Shown: in pieces, positions 44,617 through 54,367 of the stretch
How the letters are laid out: every line of letters begins with the position of its first letter
How positions within the stretch are numbered: the stretch's first letter is position 1
Origin: Trissonchulus latispiculum
Lineage: Eukaryota; Nematoda; Enoplea; Enoplida; Ironidae
DNA length: 64,000 nucleotides
Assembly (NCBI GenBank): GCA_030248195.1
Contig: JASAND010017838.1
Span: 24,078-88,077, forward strand
Direction: 5' to 3'
Notes under the pieces: model-generated
Databases searched by the model: none
What the model was told of the DNA's origin: nothing
What the model saw: the letters and a program-made list of their open reading frames with translations, nothing else
Translations under genes and position numbers: made by a program

Positions 44617-44907
44617 GGGGACTCTTACACGTCCCCGGAAAACGTTAGGGGAGGGACTCTACACGTCCCTCGGAAAATGGGTGGTTACTGGTTCGAATCC
44701 GAAAGTTTGAAATGTACAGTTCAGCATAAATCATTTGGATATTGTTTTACCGCATTTTTTATTCGCAACCTATTGTTGATTTTTGGGAGGCTATTCTTCA
44801 GGAATTGCGGAAAAAAAGGAGTACATTTGCGAATAGCGATTCGCAAATGGCGGGGAAACTCTAACACGTCTCCCCATTGTGTCAAAGAGTCTCTTACACG
44901 ACTCTTT
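44617..44907. repeat. four hairpins with a TCTNRCAC-type loop and one 11-bp hairpin
   Basis: GGGGAC-TCTTACAC-GTCCCC (44617-44636), GAGGGAC-TCTACAC-GTCCCTC (44651-44671), GGGGAAAC-TCTAACAC-GTCTCCCC (44852-44875, one mismatch), AAAGAGTC-TCTTACAC-GACTCTTT (44884-44907). Between them CATTTGCGAAT-AGCG-ATTCGCAAATG (44824-44849). Same loop as the cluster at 41101-41183. Confidence 0.75.
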
Positions 44908-46016
44908 CGTTAGCGGGATCAGACTTGCTTGATACTTAAACCGACTTCTTAATCTCGCTGGCACGATTCTGAACCATACACGTAGCCGCTATTAAAAGTG
45001 ACTGCTAAACCCTTTTCGTTATTTTGGGTCCGTACATTAGTTAATTGAGCTGATTGATTGGTGAGGGGGTAAGCAAATGTGATAAACGAATATTATAAGG
45101 TTGTGCAAGGGCAATTCTGGCTTTCTTAAGGAACACTGCATAGTTACAAACATTACGTATCACAATTCTGGCTTTTTGAATATCAATACATAGTTATAAA
45201 CGTAATATACCACAATTATTGATTATTTACAAATCCAATGAGGAATGGTCGTCATATCATGATCAAGAGGCACTGTTGAGGATGGCATAGCCAATCCAAT
45301 CGTTTTCTTCATCAGATTCACGATTTTGTACAGCTTTGAACCCATGTTTAGTAACTTAATGACCCATTTCTGTTTTACTTAAAAAGAACCCAAGACGAGG
45401 ACGCTTTTACTGACAATTAGCATATTTTCAAAACTATTTTCGTTACATATAGCTCCAAAGGGGAACGAAACCCAGTCTCAGGCCTAGCCAATAGGTGGAG
45501 CTACATGACACGGGGAGGAATGCTTGCAGTTATGCAAGCCAGGAGTTACCGGTGGTTTGGTAATACCGGCAAATAACGAAAAGGTTGAAAACTTATCAGC
45601 CTCTTGCGTTACAGGGTCAATCAGCAAATAGAGCCTAGTTTTTGCTCTGATTAAAGAAACCTTGCTTAGTGACATACTCTTATCGTTATGTTCTCGTGGA
45701 CATACCAAACAAACACGTTAAGAAGACTGTAGGAACCTATTAATAGGAAAGCTATGACTTTCTTTGAACTGACACATCAGGTTACTCTGCTGCTGCTTTA
45801 AAATAGCCATAAGTTGACGATGATGGTTGCTCCATGTCGAAACCCTATTAATGCAATGATTGATTGAAATTCATTACATAACAACATTATTATTCCAGAA
45901 TAAATAAAAATAGAAGAAAACTAACAGCTCCGGTAGAAAGAAGAAAAGTCTCTAAAACGTACTACGTTACAAACATTTGAAATCGGTAAATTACCTAAAA
46001 AATGCTAGGGATAGAT
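44908..46016. other. intergenic, no gene seen
   Basis: AT-rich with short ORFs; the 74-codon - strand ORF at 45484-45708 shows no domain. Confidence 0.4.
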
Positions 46017-46374
46017 CTCATTTATGCCTTCCTTACCGCTAAAGTTGATGTATCTACCACGAGGGATAAACGTTTGACTGGTGTGATTGCATCAGAAACG
46101 CAAGGCCGCTATATCTTATGGTCATGTGAAAAGTAAAATACAACAAGCAGAAATTAATCATTTTCTGAAGAATTCCTAATTAATATAAACTAGATACCCT
46201 TATTCTTGTCTGGGAAAATACTATTCTTTTGAAAAGGCAACATAATGCAGATAAAGCCAGGAACAAACAAGTTATCACCAAGAGGGGAACTAATTACGTG
46301 TTGTTTGAATTCGTTTTTTTGGTTATTTCTCAAATTGGCATTGCTGACTGAGAGAGTAGTACGTGTCATTAATA
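46017..46374. repeat. dispersed repeat, copy 2
   Basis: Inverted copy of 36340-36700. Boundaries approximate. Confidence 0.8.
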
Positions 46375-46998
46375 CTACGAAGTATATATGCATATACACG
46401 AATATTCTATTGACGTCAATTAACCTCCACTTAAAAAGTTTGAACCAGAAATGTTTCTGGAATCACACTGCAATTGACAAACCGCACAAGTTATGTAACA
46501 CGAAAAGTAATTATTTGCCCACATAATGAACTCCAAACCAGACAAACACTGGTCTCAATATACTCAAAAATACTTGAACAATCCAAAGTCTGGCACTCAG
46601 GAATAATTCATAGTCAAGACACATAAGAATGATTCAGAGTTCGAGGAAGGCTTTTAGAACATTGATAAAACAAAATCAGCTACATACAAAATTAAGTCAG
46701 TTTCATACAAAATTAAGCACACAGTGATTATATTCCTATAAAGTCACTTAGCAGATCCCAAAACATGTTTACGCAAAAATAAACACAATTACTTCACTGT
46801 CAAACGTTCAAAAACCTGGGGAAAACACAAATATTAGCAAGATTCCAGTGATATCAAAATCAACTCCTCAACACCTGTTTCTAGCATAGATGCACATCTT
46901 TGTTTCTAAATGTTACTGCAATCAGGAGTATATAAATGATAGAAAGAGTACGACACCGCACTCTTCCTTATACTAACACCGCTGCAAACATACTAACA

Positions 46999-46999
<1 letters not shown>
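46375..46999. other. intergenic, no gene seen
   Basis: AT-rich; AAAATTAAGTCAGTTTCATACAAAATTAAG near 46690 is a short tandem duplication. No gene. Confidence 0.4.
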
Positions 47000-47061
<62 letters not shown>

Positions 47062-47098
47062 TATACATATATAATATATATATATTTACATATATATG
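47000..47098. repeat. (TA)n microsatellite
   Basis: About 95 bp of TA repeats with a few ACA interruptions. Confidence 0.95.
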
Positions 47099-47689
47099 AA
47101 GACAAGTTATTCTAGCACTGGTTAATTTAAGCGCAAACAGTCGATCCCGATCTCCCAGGTCTAACTAATGCCTCTTGACTAATTTTGCCGTGTGGTCAAT
47201 AAGCACGAGAGGTCCAGACACAATCATAAGAATCATTTAGTCCGCTAATCATACACATTGGCCTAGCTAAACAATCATTGAAATACTAGCTATGCCGACC
47301 GATTTAAAGTTGAAACTGCCGGTTTCTGATTCAATGGCGAGTCTTCAGGTTCCTCGCTACGAGCACAGTCACAAAATTAGTCCTAGATTACCTAACCCGA
47401 GAACACATCGCTCACTGAACTTTGAGATCTATCCACGGCGCCTACCTAGACTGGGCTGCCGTAAATAAACCAGTGGTCCACCCAGTTCTTCAGATTCAAG
47501 CTCTAGTCTAATAGGCAATCTCGCTTCAAAATCGCAACGTTAAACCAAAAGAACAAAGTCAACGAGAACCAGGTTAGACTACTTAATTAAAACACAAGTA
47601 ATGTTTAGCAGTCAGTTCAGCTATATATCGGACAAAATCAGGCAGTTAATAATACAACCACAACCAGCAAGTCATGAAACAATAGCGGT
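47099..47689. other. intergenic left of gypsy-3
   Basis: No gene seen. CAATAGCGGTTGTA occurs at about 47680-47693 and again at 47747-47760, which leaves the outer LTR border of gypsy-3 uncertain. Confidence 0.4.
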
Positions 47690-47898
47690 TGTAACTACAA
47701 CTCTGCAATCAATTGAAGAAGAGAAAAAAGAATTTGGTGGAACCTCCAATAGCGGTTGTATAACAGCAAACGTTTAATACACAAGACAGACTGCGAATAA
47801 ACAACAAAGACACTGGCTTTTATAGTCACTATCTAATTTGCATATTCAACGATACAAAAGTAATTGGCAGGCACAACTGTCTAGCAGGAAGTATTACA
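47690..47898 (-). repeat. gypsy-3 3' LTR
   Basis: Starts on the - strand TGTAATACTTCC at 47898, right after a polypurine tract (AAAGGGGGGAAG, 47899-47910). It contains TATAAAAG (complement of 47817-47824) as a core promoter. The other border is at about 47690 or 47757; no second LTR is in the window to decide. Confidence 0.65.
47817..47824 (-). promoter_or_regulatory. TATA box in the gypsy-3 LTR
   Basis: TATAAAAG on the - strand, about 75 bp into the LTR, the usual place for the U3 promoter of an LTR element. Confidence 0.55.
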
Positions 47899-47924
47899 CT
47901 TCCCCCCTTTAGGGGATTGGTCCC

Positions 47925-49141
47925 TCAGTGCCAATGTCGGCGGTCAGCAACCCCAAGGACATCACCTTGAGAGAACGTAGGATCCAAACCAAGAGGCAAC
48001 AAGCTGCCCAGCTTCATAGTTGGCTTGAAATTGGACTTTTGGTCCACCACCTGATTATACGGAATCGGAGTGAACCGACAAGGAAAGTTCAGAAGTTCAG
48101 GACAACGATATTTCCACACATTAATAACCTCCCGTAATCCACGGTGGCTGAGGTGGAAATGATCTCGCTCAAGCAGAGCATCTGCGATATCACCGTAGCG
48201 GGCGGTGAGAAAAACAGGATAATCAGCAGGATCAATAATCTCAATACTGACGCCACCCAGGGATGATAACATCTGCTTCATGTAGTTGTTGTACCGCGCC
48301 ACTCGTCTCACCCTTCGCGTTGGATACGGCAAAGACACGATATACTTCTGGCGACGATTTTTCAGAATGGTGCGCTTGATCACTTTCCACTGAGCCCTCC
48401 AGAAGTAGGTGGCGCGTTTGGCGACATTAATGCCACAGAAAAAGACTACGTAGGAAAGGAATGCAGCTTGAGGCCAGTACGATCGAGCTGCCGTAGGATA
48501 GAACTTGGGTAGCAACCACTGACCGCAATGATCGCACCTGCCCCAAATTTCCGGATCATCTTCGCTTGACTGTCGCCAAGGATAAGGACGGAACCGAAAG
48601 GTTGCGCGATATCCAGCAAACATCGATCGAACAGTTCCTGTCCCGTGTATTGGACCTCCAAATCACCACTGAGCCACTCAGACAATACTAATTGGAGTAG
48701 CTTCCCATACAAATTTTTCCCAGGATGATAGGCAACTTCGGTGGAGCGGGCCCTAGCCTCCCTAAGACCACAACCCCACACGAATTCCGCTTTCCCAGTG
48801 CAGATAAACTGGGTGTTGGGATCCTTAATTTCCTTGAGGCACCGCGATATATCCCCAGGTTCCATGCAGGCGGTCAACAGGATAAGCTTAGAAACTGAAA
48901 GGGCCTCTGAAAACGACTGCGCGCATGGTTCAAACCCCATGTCCTCCACACAGGATTGTAAACCACCCGGCGGCAGATGATTGCATTCCCATAACAGTCT
49001 ATCAGCCAGGTCCAAGGCTCCGTGTTGTCTGAGACACCCATACCAGAAGGCATGCTCGACCGACGTAAAGCTTCGCCCGCACATGCTGAAGCGATGACGA
49101 TAATGGCGATGAAGTAGATGGCTGGCCCCAACGTAGATCAT
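47925..49141 (-). pseudogene. NADAR domain plus SGNH-hydrolase-like domain, in env position of gypsy-3 (frameshifted)
   Basis: First ATG at 49139-49141, six bases after a good acceptor (pyrimidine tract then TTGCAG) at about 49147, so it may be made from a spliced RNA as env-type ORFs are. The N-terminal part resembles NADAR (YbiA-like): MCGRSFTSVEHAFW, then KAEFVWGCGL and PGKNLYGKLL, the W-G and PGxNxxG motifs of the family. It is followed by an SGNH-hydrolase pattern: VLILGDSQAK (block I, Ser), FFCGIN (block III, Gly-x-Asn) and DHFHLSHRG (block V, Asp/His). A frameshift near 48450-48480 separates blocks I and III. NADAR proteins act on ADP-ribosylated guanine or related NAD products in bacteria; SGNH proteins are esterases. 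Neither is normal for gypsy. Confidence 0.75.
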
Positions 49142-49146
49142 CGATG

Positions 49147-49165
49147 CCTGCAACAATCAAAGAAT
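49147..49165 (-). promoter_or_regulatory. putative 3' splice site before the NADAR-SGNH ORF
   Basis: On the - strand a T-rich tract ending TTGTTGCAG|GCATCG just before the ATG. The layout matches spliced subgenomic RNAs of env-bearing LTR elements. Inferred from sequence only. Confidence 0.5.
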
Positions 49166-49224
49166 AATTTTAGCATCGGCATACTTAGTTTTTCTATCAG
49201 GTCTCTTAGAAACTGTAGCAGAAC

Positions 49225-50265
49225 TCATATCTCTAGATTTAGTTCATGGTAGGGCTTTAGGCGGTTGAAGTGAACAGTTTGCGTAGACTTTCCACCTTTA
49301 ATAGTTAGATTTGGAAGGTCGAGCTCAATAATTTCATAGTCGCCATTCCAGTAAAATGTAAATTTTGGAGATTTGCCAACACCAACTACCGGTGTATAGA
49401 GCAAAACTTTTTGTCCCCTTTCATAATTATACGGCATATGGACTTTCCTATCGTAGTGAAGCTTTTATGCTTCCTGCGCCTTAATTATTTCGTCTTTGGC
49501 AGCCTTTCCTCCTGGTAAGCCCTATAGGTAACCATTTTCCTGTAGTCCGTAGAGTCAATGAACTTTTCCTTCGGTGGCTGCAATCCTAAGTTGATAGGTA
49601 ACCGAGGCTCTCGGCCATAGGTCAAAAGGAAAGGAGTTTCCTTTGTACTGGCATGTTTTGAGGTGTTGTACGCAAAGACAACTGCAGGAAGGTACTCGTC
49701 CCAGTCGTCATGCTTATCACCGATATACATCTTGACCATTCTCTCAAAAGTTTTGTTCCATCTTTCCACCAGGCCTTGGCTTTCGGGATGATACGATGTA
49801 GATGCAGTCTTCTTAGTTTCACATAGTTTTAGAATATCTTTAATGAGGGATGCCTCCAAATTAGAGCCACGGTCACTCCTTATTACCGAAGGCGCTCCGT
49901 GACGATAAATAATCTGATTCAGCAAGACACGAGCAATCGTTTGTGCCTTTGCATCCGGTATCGGAAAGGCTTCTACGTATTTTGTTAGGCTGTCGGCAAA
50001 AACTATGACGTGGCGATTTCCTTGAATTGTTCTAGGAAAAGGAACCATTAAATCGACTACAATCTGATCAAATGGATCTGATGGGAGAATAGGCTTCAAC
50101 GGGGCACGACCATATATCACTGGACCCTTTCCTTTCTGGCATAATTCACATGATCGACAATACTGCCAAACCCACTGCCTCATGTTTTCCCAATAAAAAC
50201 ATGATTTGGCCCTGTGGTAGGTTTTATCGAACGTCAGATGGCCCGCGTAGGGTAGATCATGAACT
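49225..50265 (-). pseudogene. gypsy-3 integrase
   Basis: HHCC part at about 50120-50250 (AGHLTFDKTYH, then CRSCELC), DDE core at 49485-50060 (VVDLMVPFP, VIRSDRGSN, QGLVERWNK) and a C-terminal part in another frame at 49225-49437 (KVLLYTPVVG, VHFNRLKPYH). A TAA in frame at about 50268 separates it from RNase H and a shift lies at about 49450-49485. DDE residues are present. Confidence 0.85.
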
Positions 50266-50267
50266 GC

Positions 50268-50909
50268 TTAGAGTACGTCTATTACCAAGCTATCAGGAAG
50301 AACTACTCTGCGCCTATGGGGATCTACTGGATCTATCTTGCACAGCGTTCCAATTTCCATAGTGAACTGATTCGCCCTATTCAATGATGCATCGTCCAAA
50401 TCATCGGCTTCGCCAGTTTCTAAAAACTCAATTAATGACCGCCACTTAGATTTAAGTTGCCAGTTCCGGATATCAATTGGTTCTGTACCACCATTTTCTT
50501 GGACGGTACAAATACCTGTCTGGACCGCCTTATCCTTGTTACTAGGTTCGTAAATTCGAGATAGGAAATCTGCATTGCCATTGGCTCTGCTCTTCCTGTA
50601 CTCTACTTCGAATGAATATTGTTGAAGACTAATGTACCAGCGAGCAGCCTTATCTGTGGTATACCGTCCGTCCAAAATGTACTTCAACGGTTTGTGATCC
50701 GTCCACAATTTGAACGAATGCCCGTACAAATATGGTCGAAAGTGCTTAACTGCGCAAATTATTGCCAGGGCTTCTCTTTCGGTTGTGGAATACCGCCGCT
50801 CAGCTGGTATCAAGCTTTTGCTGAAATAAGCTATTGGGTGCTCTTTGTCATTGACGATTTGAGATAACACAGCACCTATGCCTACGGTACTTGCGTCAGT
50901 TTGAAGCAC
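50268..50909 (-). CDS. gypsy-3 RNase H
   Basis: 213-codon frame starting LQTDASTVGIGAVL with EREALAIICAV and LWTDHKPLK, holding the RNase H acidic residues, and the NADFLSRI tail. It is one base out of frame with RT, which ends in a premature TAA at 50926, so a frameshift mutation separates them. Confidence 0.85.
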   Translation of the reverse strand: MLQTDASTVGIGAVLSQIVNDKEHPIAYFSKSLIPAERRYSTTEREALAIICAVKHFRPYLYGHSFKLWTDHKPLKYILDGRYTTDKAARWYISLQQYSFEVEYRKSRANGNADFLSRIYEPSNKDKAVQTGICTVQENGGTEPIDIRNWQLKSKWRSLIEFLETGEADDLDDASLNRANQFTMEIGTLCKIDPVDPHRRRVVLPDSLVIDVL

Positions 50910-50925
50910 AAATGGCTTGCTGAAG

Positions 50926-51948
50926 TTAGGGAAGAATGGGAAGAAGGGGAGCCTGCGTAAGCTTGTTCTTTAAGGTATGATAAGCGTTTCTGCAAGCATC
51001 TGTCCCGCAGAAACGGTTACCTTTCCGTAGTAAGCTTGTCAGTGGAGAAGCTACATCGGCGAAGTTTTCCACAAACCTTCTGTAATATCCGCACATACCC
51101 AGAAAGTGCTGGAGCTCTTTGACTGTTGACGGTTCCGGACATTGGGTAATTGTCTCTATTAGCTTTGGGTTAGTGGCCACACTTTCAGCAGTAATTACGT
51201 GGCCTAAGTATTCCACACGACCTTTCGCAAAGCTGCACTTGGACAATTTCAGTTTAAGTTTGTGATACCTTAACCTATCAAAGACCTCCTGCAAGTCTTT
51301 CTGATGATTTTCGAAGGTATCGGAGACAACCAAGATGTCATCTAGATAAACAAAGCAGGATTTCCACTGAATTCCGGAAAGAACTATGTTCATCAAGCGT
51401 TGGAATGTGGAAGGGACATTACATAGACCGAACGGCATTACCTTTAATTGAAACAGCCCATCTGGTGTTAGGAACGCCGTCTTATGTCGGTCTGGTTCAG
51501 CTATTGGAATCTGCCAATAACCAGAACGCAAATCTGAACTGGTGAAAAATTTCTTGTTACTTAGCTGATCAAGAATATCATCAATTCTGGGTAATGGGAA
51601 AGAATCTTTTACAGTGACTTCATTCAGTCTCCTATAATCTACACAAAACCGTAAGGTCCCGTCTTTTTTCTTGACCATTACAACAGGAAATGCCCACGGG
51701 CTTTGAGACGGCTCAATTACACCATCCTCAAGCATGTCCTTGACGTGTTGACCAATCACAGCTTTTTGTGCGAAAGGTGTACGTCTCATAGGTAACTTTA
51801 CTGGGTTCGCGTGGGAAATATCTATGCAGTGCTTAAGAGTGCCTGTCTGAGAGAGGTCACGGTTCGATTCCGCAAAAACATCGTGGTTCCTCCTGAGTAA
51901 TTCTACCATGGACTCTTTCTGAACTTTCCCAGAAAGTACTGTTGTCAA
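50926..51948 (-). CDS. gypsy-3 reverse transcriptase
   Basis: 340-codon open frame covering a complete gypsy RT: PMRRTPFAQK, LRFCVDYRRLNEVT, FFTSSDLRSGYWQ, VMPFGLCNVPSTF and the catalytic FVYLDDILVVS, then the connection LQHFLGMCGYYRRF. The catalytic aspartates are intact. Confidence 0.88.
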   Translation of the reverse strand: MTTVLSGKVQKESMVELLRRNHDVFAESNRDLSQTGTLKHCIDISHANPVKLPMRRTPFAQKAVIGQHVKDMLEDGVIEPSQSPWAFPVVMVKKKDGTLRFCVDYRRLNEVTVKDSFPLPRIDDILDQLSNKKFFTSSDLRSGYWQIPIAEPDRHKTAFLTPDGLFQLKVMPFGLCNVPSTFQRLMNIVLSGIQWKSCFVYLDDILVVSDTFENHQKDLQEVFDRLRYHKLKLKLSKCSFAKGRVEYLGHVITAESVATNPKLIETITQCPEPSTVKELQHFLGMCGYYRRFVENFADVASPLTSLLRKGNRFCGTDACRNAYHTLKNKLTQAPLLPILP

Positions 51949-52455
51949 ACAAAATTTAATGTTTTCTCGTTTACCTTTAGATCATTCAAGGAAGAAATCA
52001 GTTCCACTTCCCCAATCGTTCCTACCGTGGTGCCTTGATAAAGTTTCACCGGCATGTTGGTAGGATTCATTATCTTGACGCGCACTCCCCCGTTCCTAAC
52101 TGACAGGAGAGAGCGCTCAAGAAGTAAGGGCGTCCCACGGGGTCCTTCTTCTTTGGGTTCCAGCAAAATAGTTTTATTTCTAGGAGAAACCTCCTTCCCC
52201 ACTCGACAACTGAGAAACATACCAGTCCGAGGGGCAAAACCGTATCTCTGACAACACTGACCATATCAGCATTGCCATTCCCTGAAGGAATTTTGAGTCC
52301 TAGATGGTCCATTATTAAGCGGAATATTCCCCATTTCGCAAGAATGTCCACACCAATAATGGCGCTGTACCGGCAGTCGTCCGGTACCAATCTAAATTGG
52401 TGAACAGTTTCCGTGTTCCCTATCCGGACTGATAGTACCGCTTGGCCAAGGGTAT
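51945..52455 (-). pseudogene. gypsy-3 protease C-terminal part and linker to RT
   Basis: Two overlapping frames: IIGVDILAKWG (the second protease motif) at about 52320-52390, then a linker (RSLLSVRNGGVRVKI, MPVKLYQGTTVG) at 51945-52220 of the type that precedes gypsy RT. Frame changes indicate decay. Confidence 0.7.
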
Positions 52456-53080
52456 TTAATCTTTCGCCATAAACCCCAGAAATAGTGGGGCACTGTTGAA
52501 TTTTTTCTTGGGAACCCTGATAAGCGATTTTCTGACCAAGGAAACATGGGCGCCAGTATCTAACAGAACATTACTCATTTCCACTCCATGGATTACAGCA
52601 CAAGTAACCATTCTTGATGAATCCAACTCACCATGGCTCACTTGACTGCCAGCTTTAGGAGTGTCAACGCTTGCACTGGTCGGGCCACTGCAATCGTTTG
52701 GCTTCCACTTCGCCCAAGGGTTTCCAATTTGAAGGCACCTGTTTCGACGAAGGTAGGAATGCAATTTTCTGAACATATTACCCTCCTGATCAATGCAAAG
52801 AGTTCTGAAATTGCCAACAAGCACTAAGGCCCTTCTTGCCATCGTTAGTAGGACATTGAGGCGCCGGTAGTCTTTCAGGAATCCCTGCTCTCCATTTTCA
52901 TCTGAACGCGCAATACTGACAATTACGAAATCTTTCTCTTGACCCTGGTAAGCATCGATGGTATTCACCGTGACTTCTGTAAATCCAGCATCACACAACC
53001 GCTGCTTCAACAGACGCTTCTGGACCCGATAAGGTGTTATAACCCCAATTGCCTGGGCTAGCAATTTATGTGTCTTCCAG
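52456..53080 (-). CDS. gypsy-3: UPF1-like SF1 helicase core fused to aspartic protease (partial)
   Basis: One open frame holds both parts. From about 53075 to 52820: IGVITPYRVQKR (RecA2 entry), VNTIDAYQGQEKDFVIVS (motif V) and RRLNVLLTMARRALVLVGN (motif VI, with Met where UPF1/SEN1-type helicases have the first Arg of TRAR). This is the C-terminal RecA-like domain of a superfamily-1 helicase; motifs I-III are missing with the truncated 5' end. After about 60 residues comes NVLLDTGAHVSLV (about 52545-52580), the retropepsin active site. So the helicase lies upstream of protease in the polyprotein. The sequence further 5' (53081-53169) is minisatellite and not part of the gene. Confidence 0.85.
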
Positions 53081-53089
53081 GGGGGGGGT

Positions 53090-53330
53090 CGTAGATGCGC
53101 CACTCTTTCCGCATTTATGTGTCTCACTCTAGTTTCGTTGTTTATGTGTCTCTCGTTGACGCTTTTCATGTGTTACTTTTAGGTTTCGCGCGTTTTATGT
53201 GTCTCCAGTTTCCGCCTTTCATGTGTCACTTTTAGTTGTCTTCTTTTCATGTGTCTCGTTCCCGCCTTTTATGTGTCTCTTCCCGTTAAATGTGCCTCGC
53301 TATTCGCTTTTTATGTGTCTCACTATTTGT
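53090..53330. repeat. minisatellite of TTTATGTGTCTC units
   Basis: About nine copies of TTYATGTGTCTC or close variants every 20-30 bp on the + strand, beginning right at the truncated edge of gypsy-3. Confidence 0.75.
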
Positions 53331-53490
53331 GTTGCTCCCTGTTTGTTTGTTACTGTTTTAGTTTGCATTATGTATGCTTCGTTATGTTATGCATCTCGTT
53401 ATTGTTGTCTTTTTGTCCAACTTGTCCAAGGCCTTCTTCTCTGTTCTACTACTTTTCAATTAACTGATTATTTGAAGTTCATACGTGAAC

Positions 53491-53564
53491 GGTCTCCCTA
53501 GTGTAGTGGCTAAGTTTCTCGTCTACCTCACGCAAGGTGCGTTGATCAATTCCTGGTTGCAACG
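53491..53564 (+). repeat. tRNA-like sequence (SINE head or pol III promoter)
   Basis: Has an A box (TAGTGTAGTGG) and a weak B box (TGATCAATTCC) at tRNA spacing and resembles tRNA-Val in its 5' half, but the stems do not close properly, so it is not a functional tRNA. A close copy lies at 60421-60495. Confidence 0.6.
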
Positions 53565-53599
53565 TGTAAACTTTCTTTTACTCTTTTTCTCCCTTTTTT

Positions 53600-54275
53600 A
53601 AGTTTGTATTGGTTTCTATTGTCTCTGTTTTGTTTTAATTTGTAATAGTAAAGGAGAAGAAAAATTCTGAATTAAAATAACTTAGCTAGAAGCGGAAATT
53701 GAAACATTTATTTCGTCTATTTTATTGCAGATACTAAAGGTTTTGTGTTTTTGCACTCCCTCCTGCAAATAGGACGCTTGTCTTCGATACCGGGTCTAAT
53801 CCTAATTTTGTCATTTCACGTTTCCAATAATCTTATTGTTTCGAATTGTCCCCACAAACACAACGCTGCCTGAGTACACCAGATTCTCTTCTCTAGCAAT
53901 TCCAAAAGACACATTCAAATCGGACATTTTTAAGTTTGTATTGGTTTATATTGTCTCTGTTTTGTTTTAATTTGTAATAGTAAAGGAGAAGAAAAATTCT
54001 GAATTAAAATAACTTAGTTAGAAGCGGACATTGAAACATTTATTTCGTCAATTTTATTGTAGATACTAAAGTTTTTATGTTTTTTCACTCCCTCCTGCAA
54101 ATAGAACGCTTGTCTTCGATACTCCTAATCCCTAATCAAAATCCTAATTTTGTCATTTCACGTTTCCAATAATCTTATTGTTTCGAATTGTCCCCACAAA
54201 CACAACGCTGTCTGAGTTCACCAGACTCTTTTTTGTAGCAATTCCAAAAGACACATTCAAATCGGACACTTCAAT
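53600..54275. repeat. tandem duplication of about 332 bp
   Basis: Unit 1 starts at 53600 and unit 2 at 53932 (both AAGTTTGTATTGGTTT...). Units share TAGTAAAGGAGAAGAAAAAT, TCCCTCCTGCAAATAG and the CACAACGCTG region. They sit between the tRNA-like sequence and the LINE and so may be part of its 5' UTR, like promoter monomers of LINEs. Confidence 0.85.
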
Positions 54276-54367
54276 CTACAAATTTTGGCCGCAAGATTCC
54301 TACAGCTCGATACAGACAACAAATATAAGCTGACACTGAGTTAAGTGAATAAAACGGAGCTAAAACA
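54241..54367. repeat. 127-bp repeat ending at the LINE ORF1 start
   Basis: Matches 60801-60927 in direct orientation (CCGCAAGATTCCTACAGCTC, ATATAAGCTGACACTGAG, GAGCTAAAACA). The match stops exactly one base pair before the ATG at 54368, so it is probably the 3' end of the LINE 5' UTR. Confidence 0.85.

Larger units (their letters stand above)
47690..53080 (-). mobile_element. gypsy-3: 5'-truncated Ty3/gypsy with helicase, NADAR and SGNH domains
   Basis: Order on the - strand: UPF1-like helicase C-terminal core, aspartic protease, reverse transcriptase, RNase H, integrase, then a separate NADAR-SGNH ORF, polypurine tract, 3' LTR. The 5' end (5' LTR, any gag and the first half of the helicase) is missing; similarity stops at a G-run near 53077 where a minisatellite begins. 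Frames are broken at several points (about 52450, 50925, 50268, 48450). Neither the helicase nor the NADAR-SGNH ORF belongs to the standard gypsy set. Confidence 0.85.

Noticed and set aside
44690..44700. GGTTCGAATCC, a perfect tRNA B box
   Set aside because: No A box at the right distance and no acceptor or anticodon stem; chance or relic.
53199..53501. 100-codon + strand ORF, hydrophobic
   Set aside because: Mostly translation of the ATGTGTCTC minisatellite.
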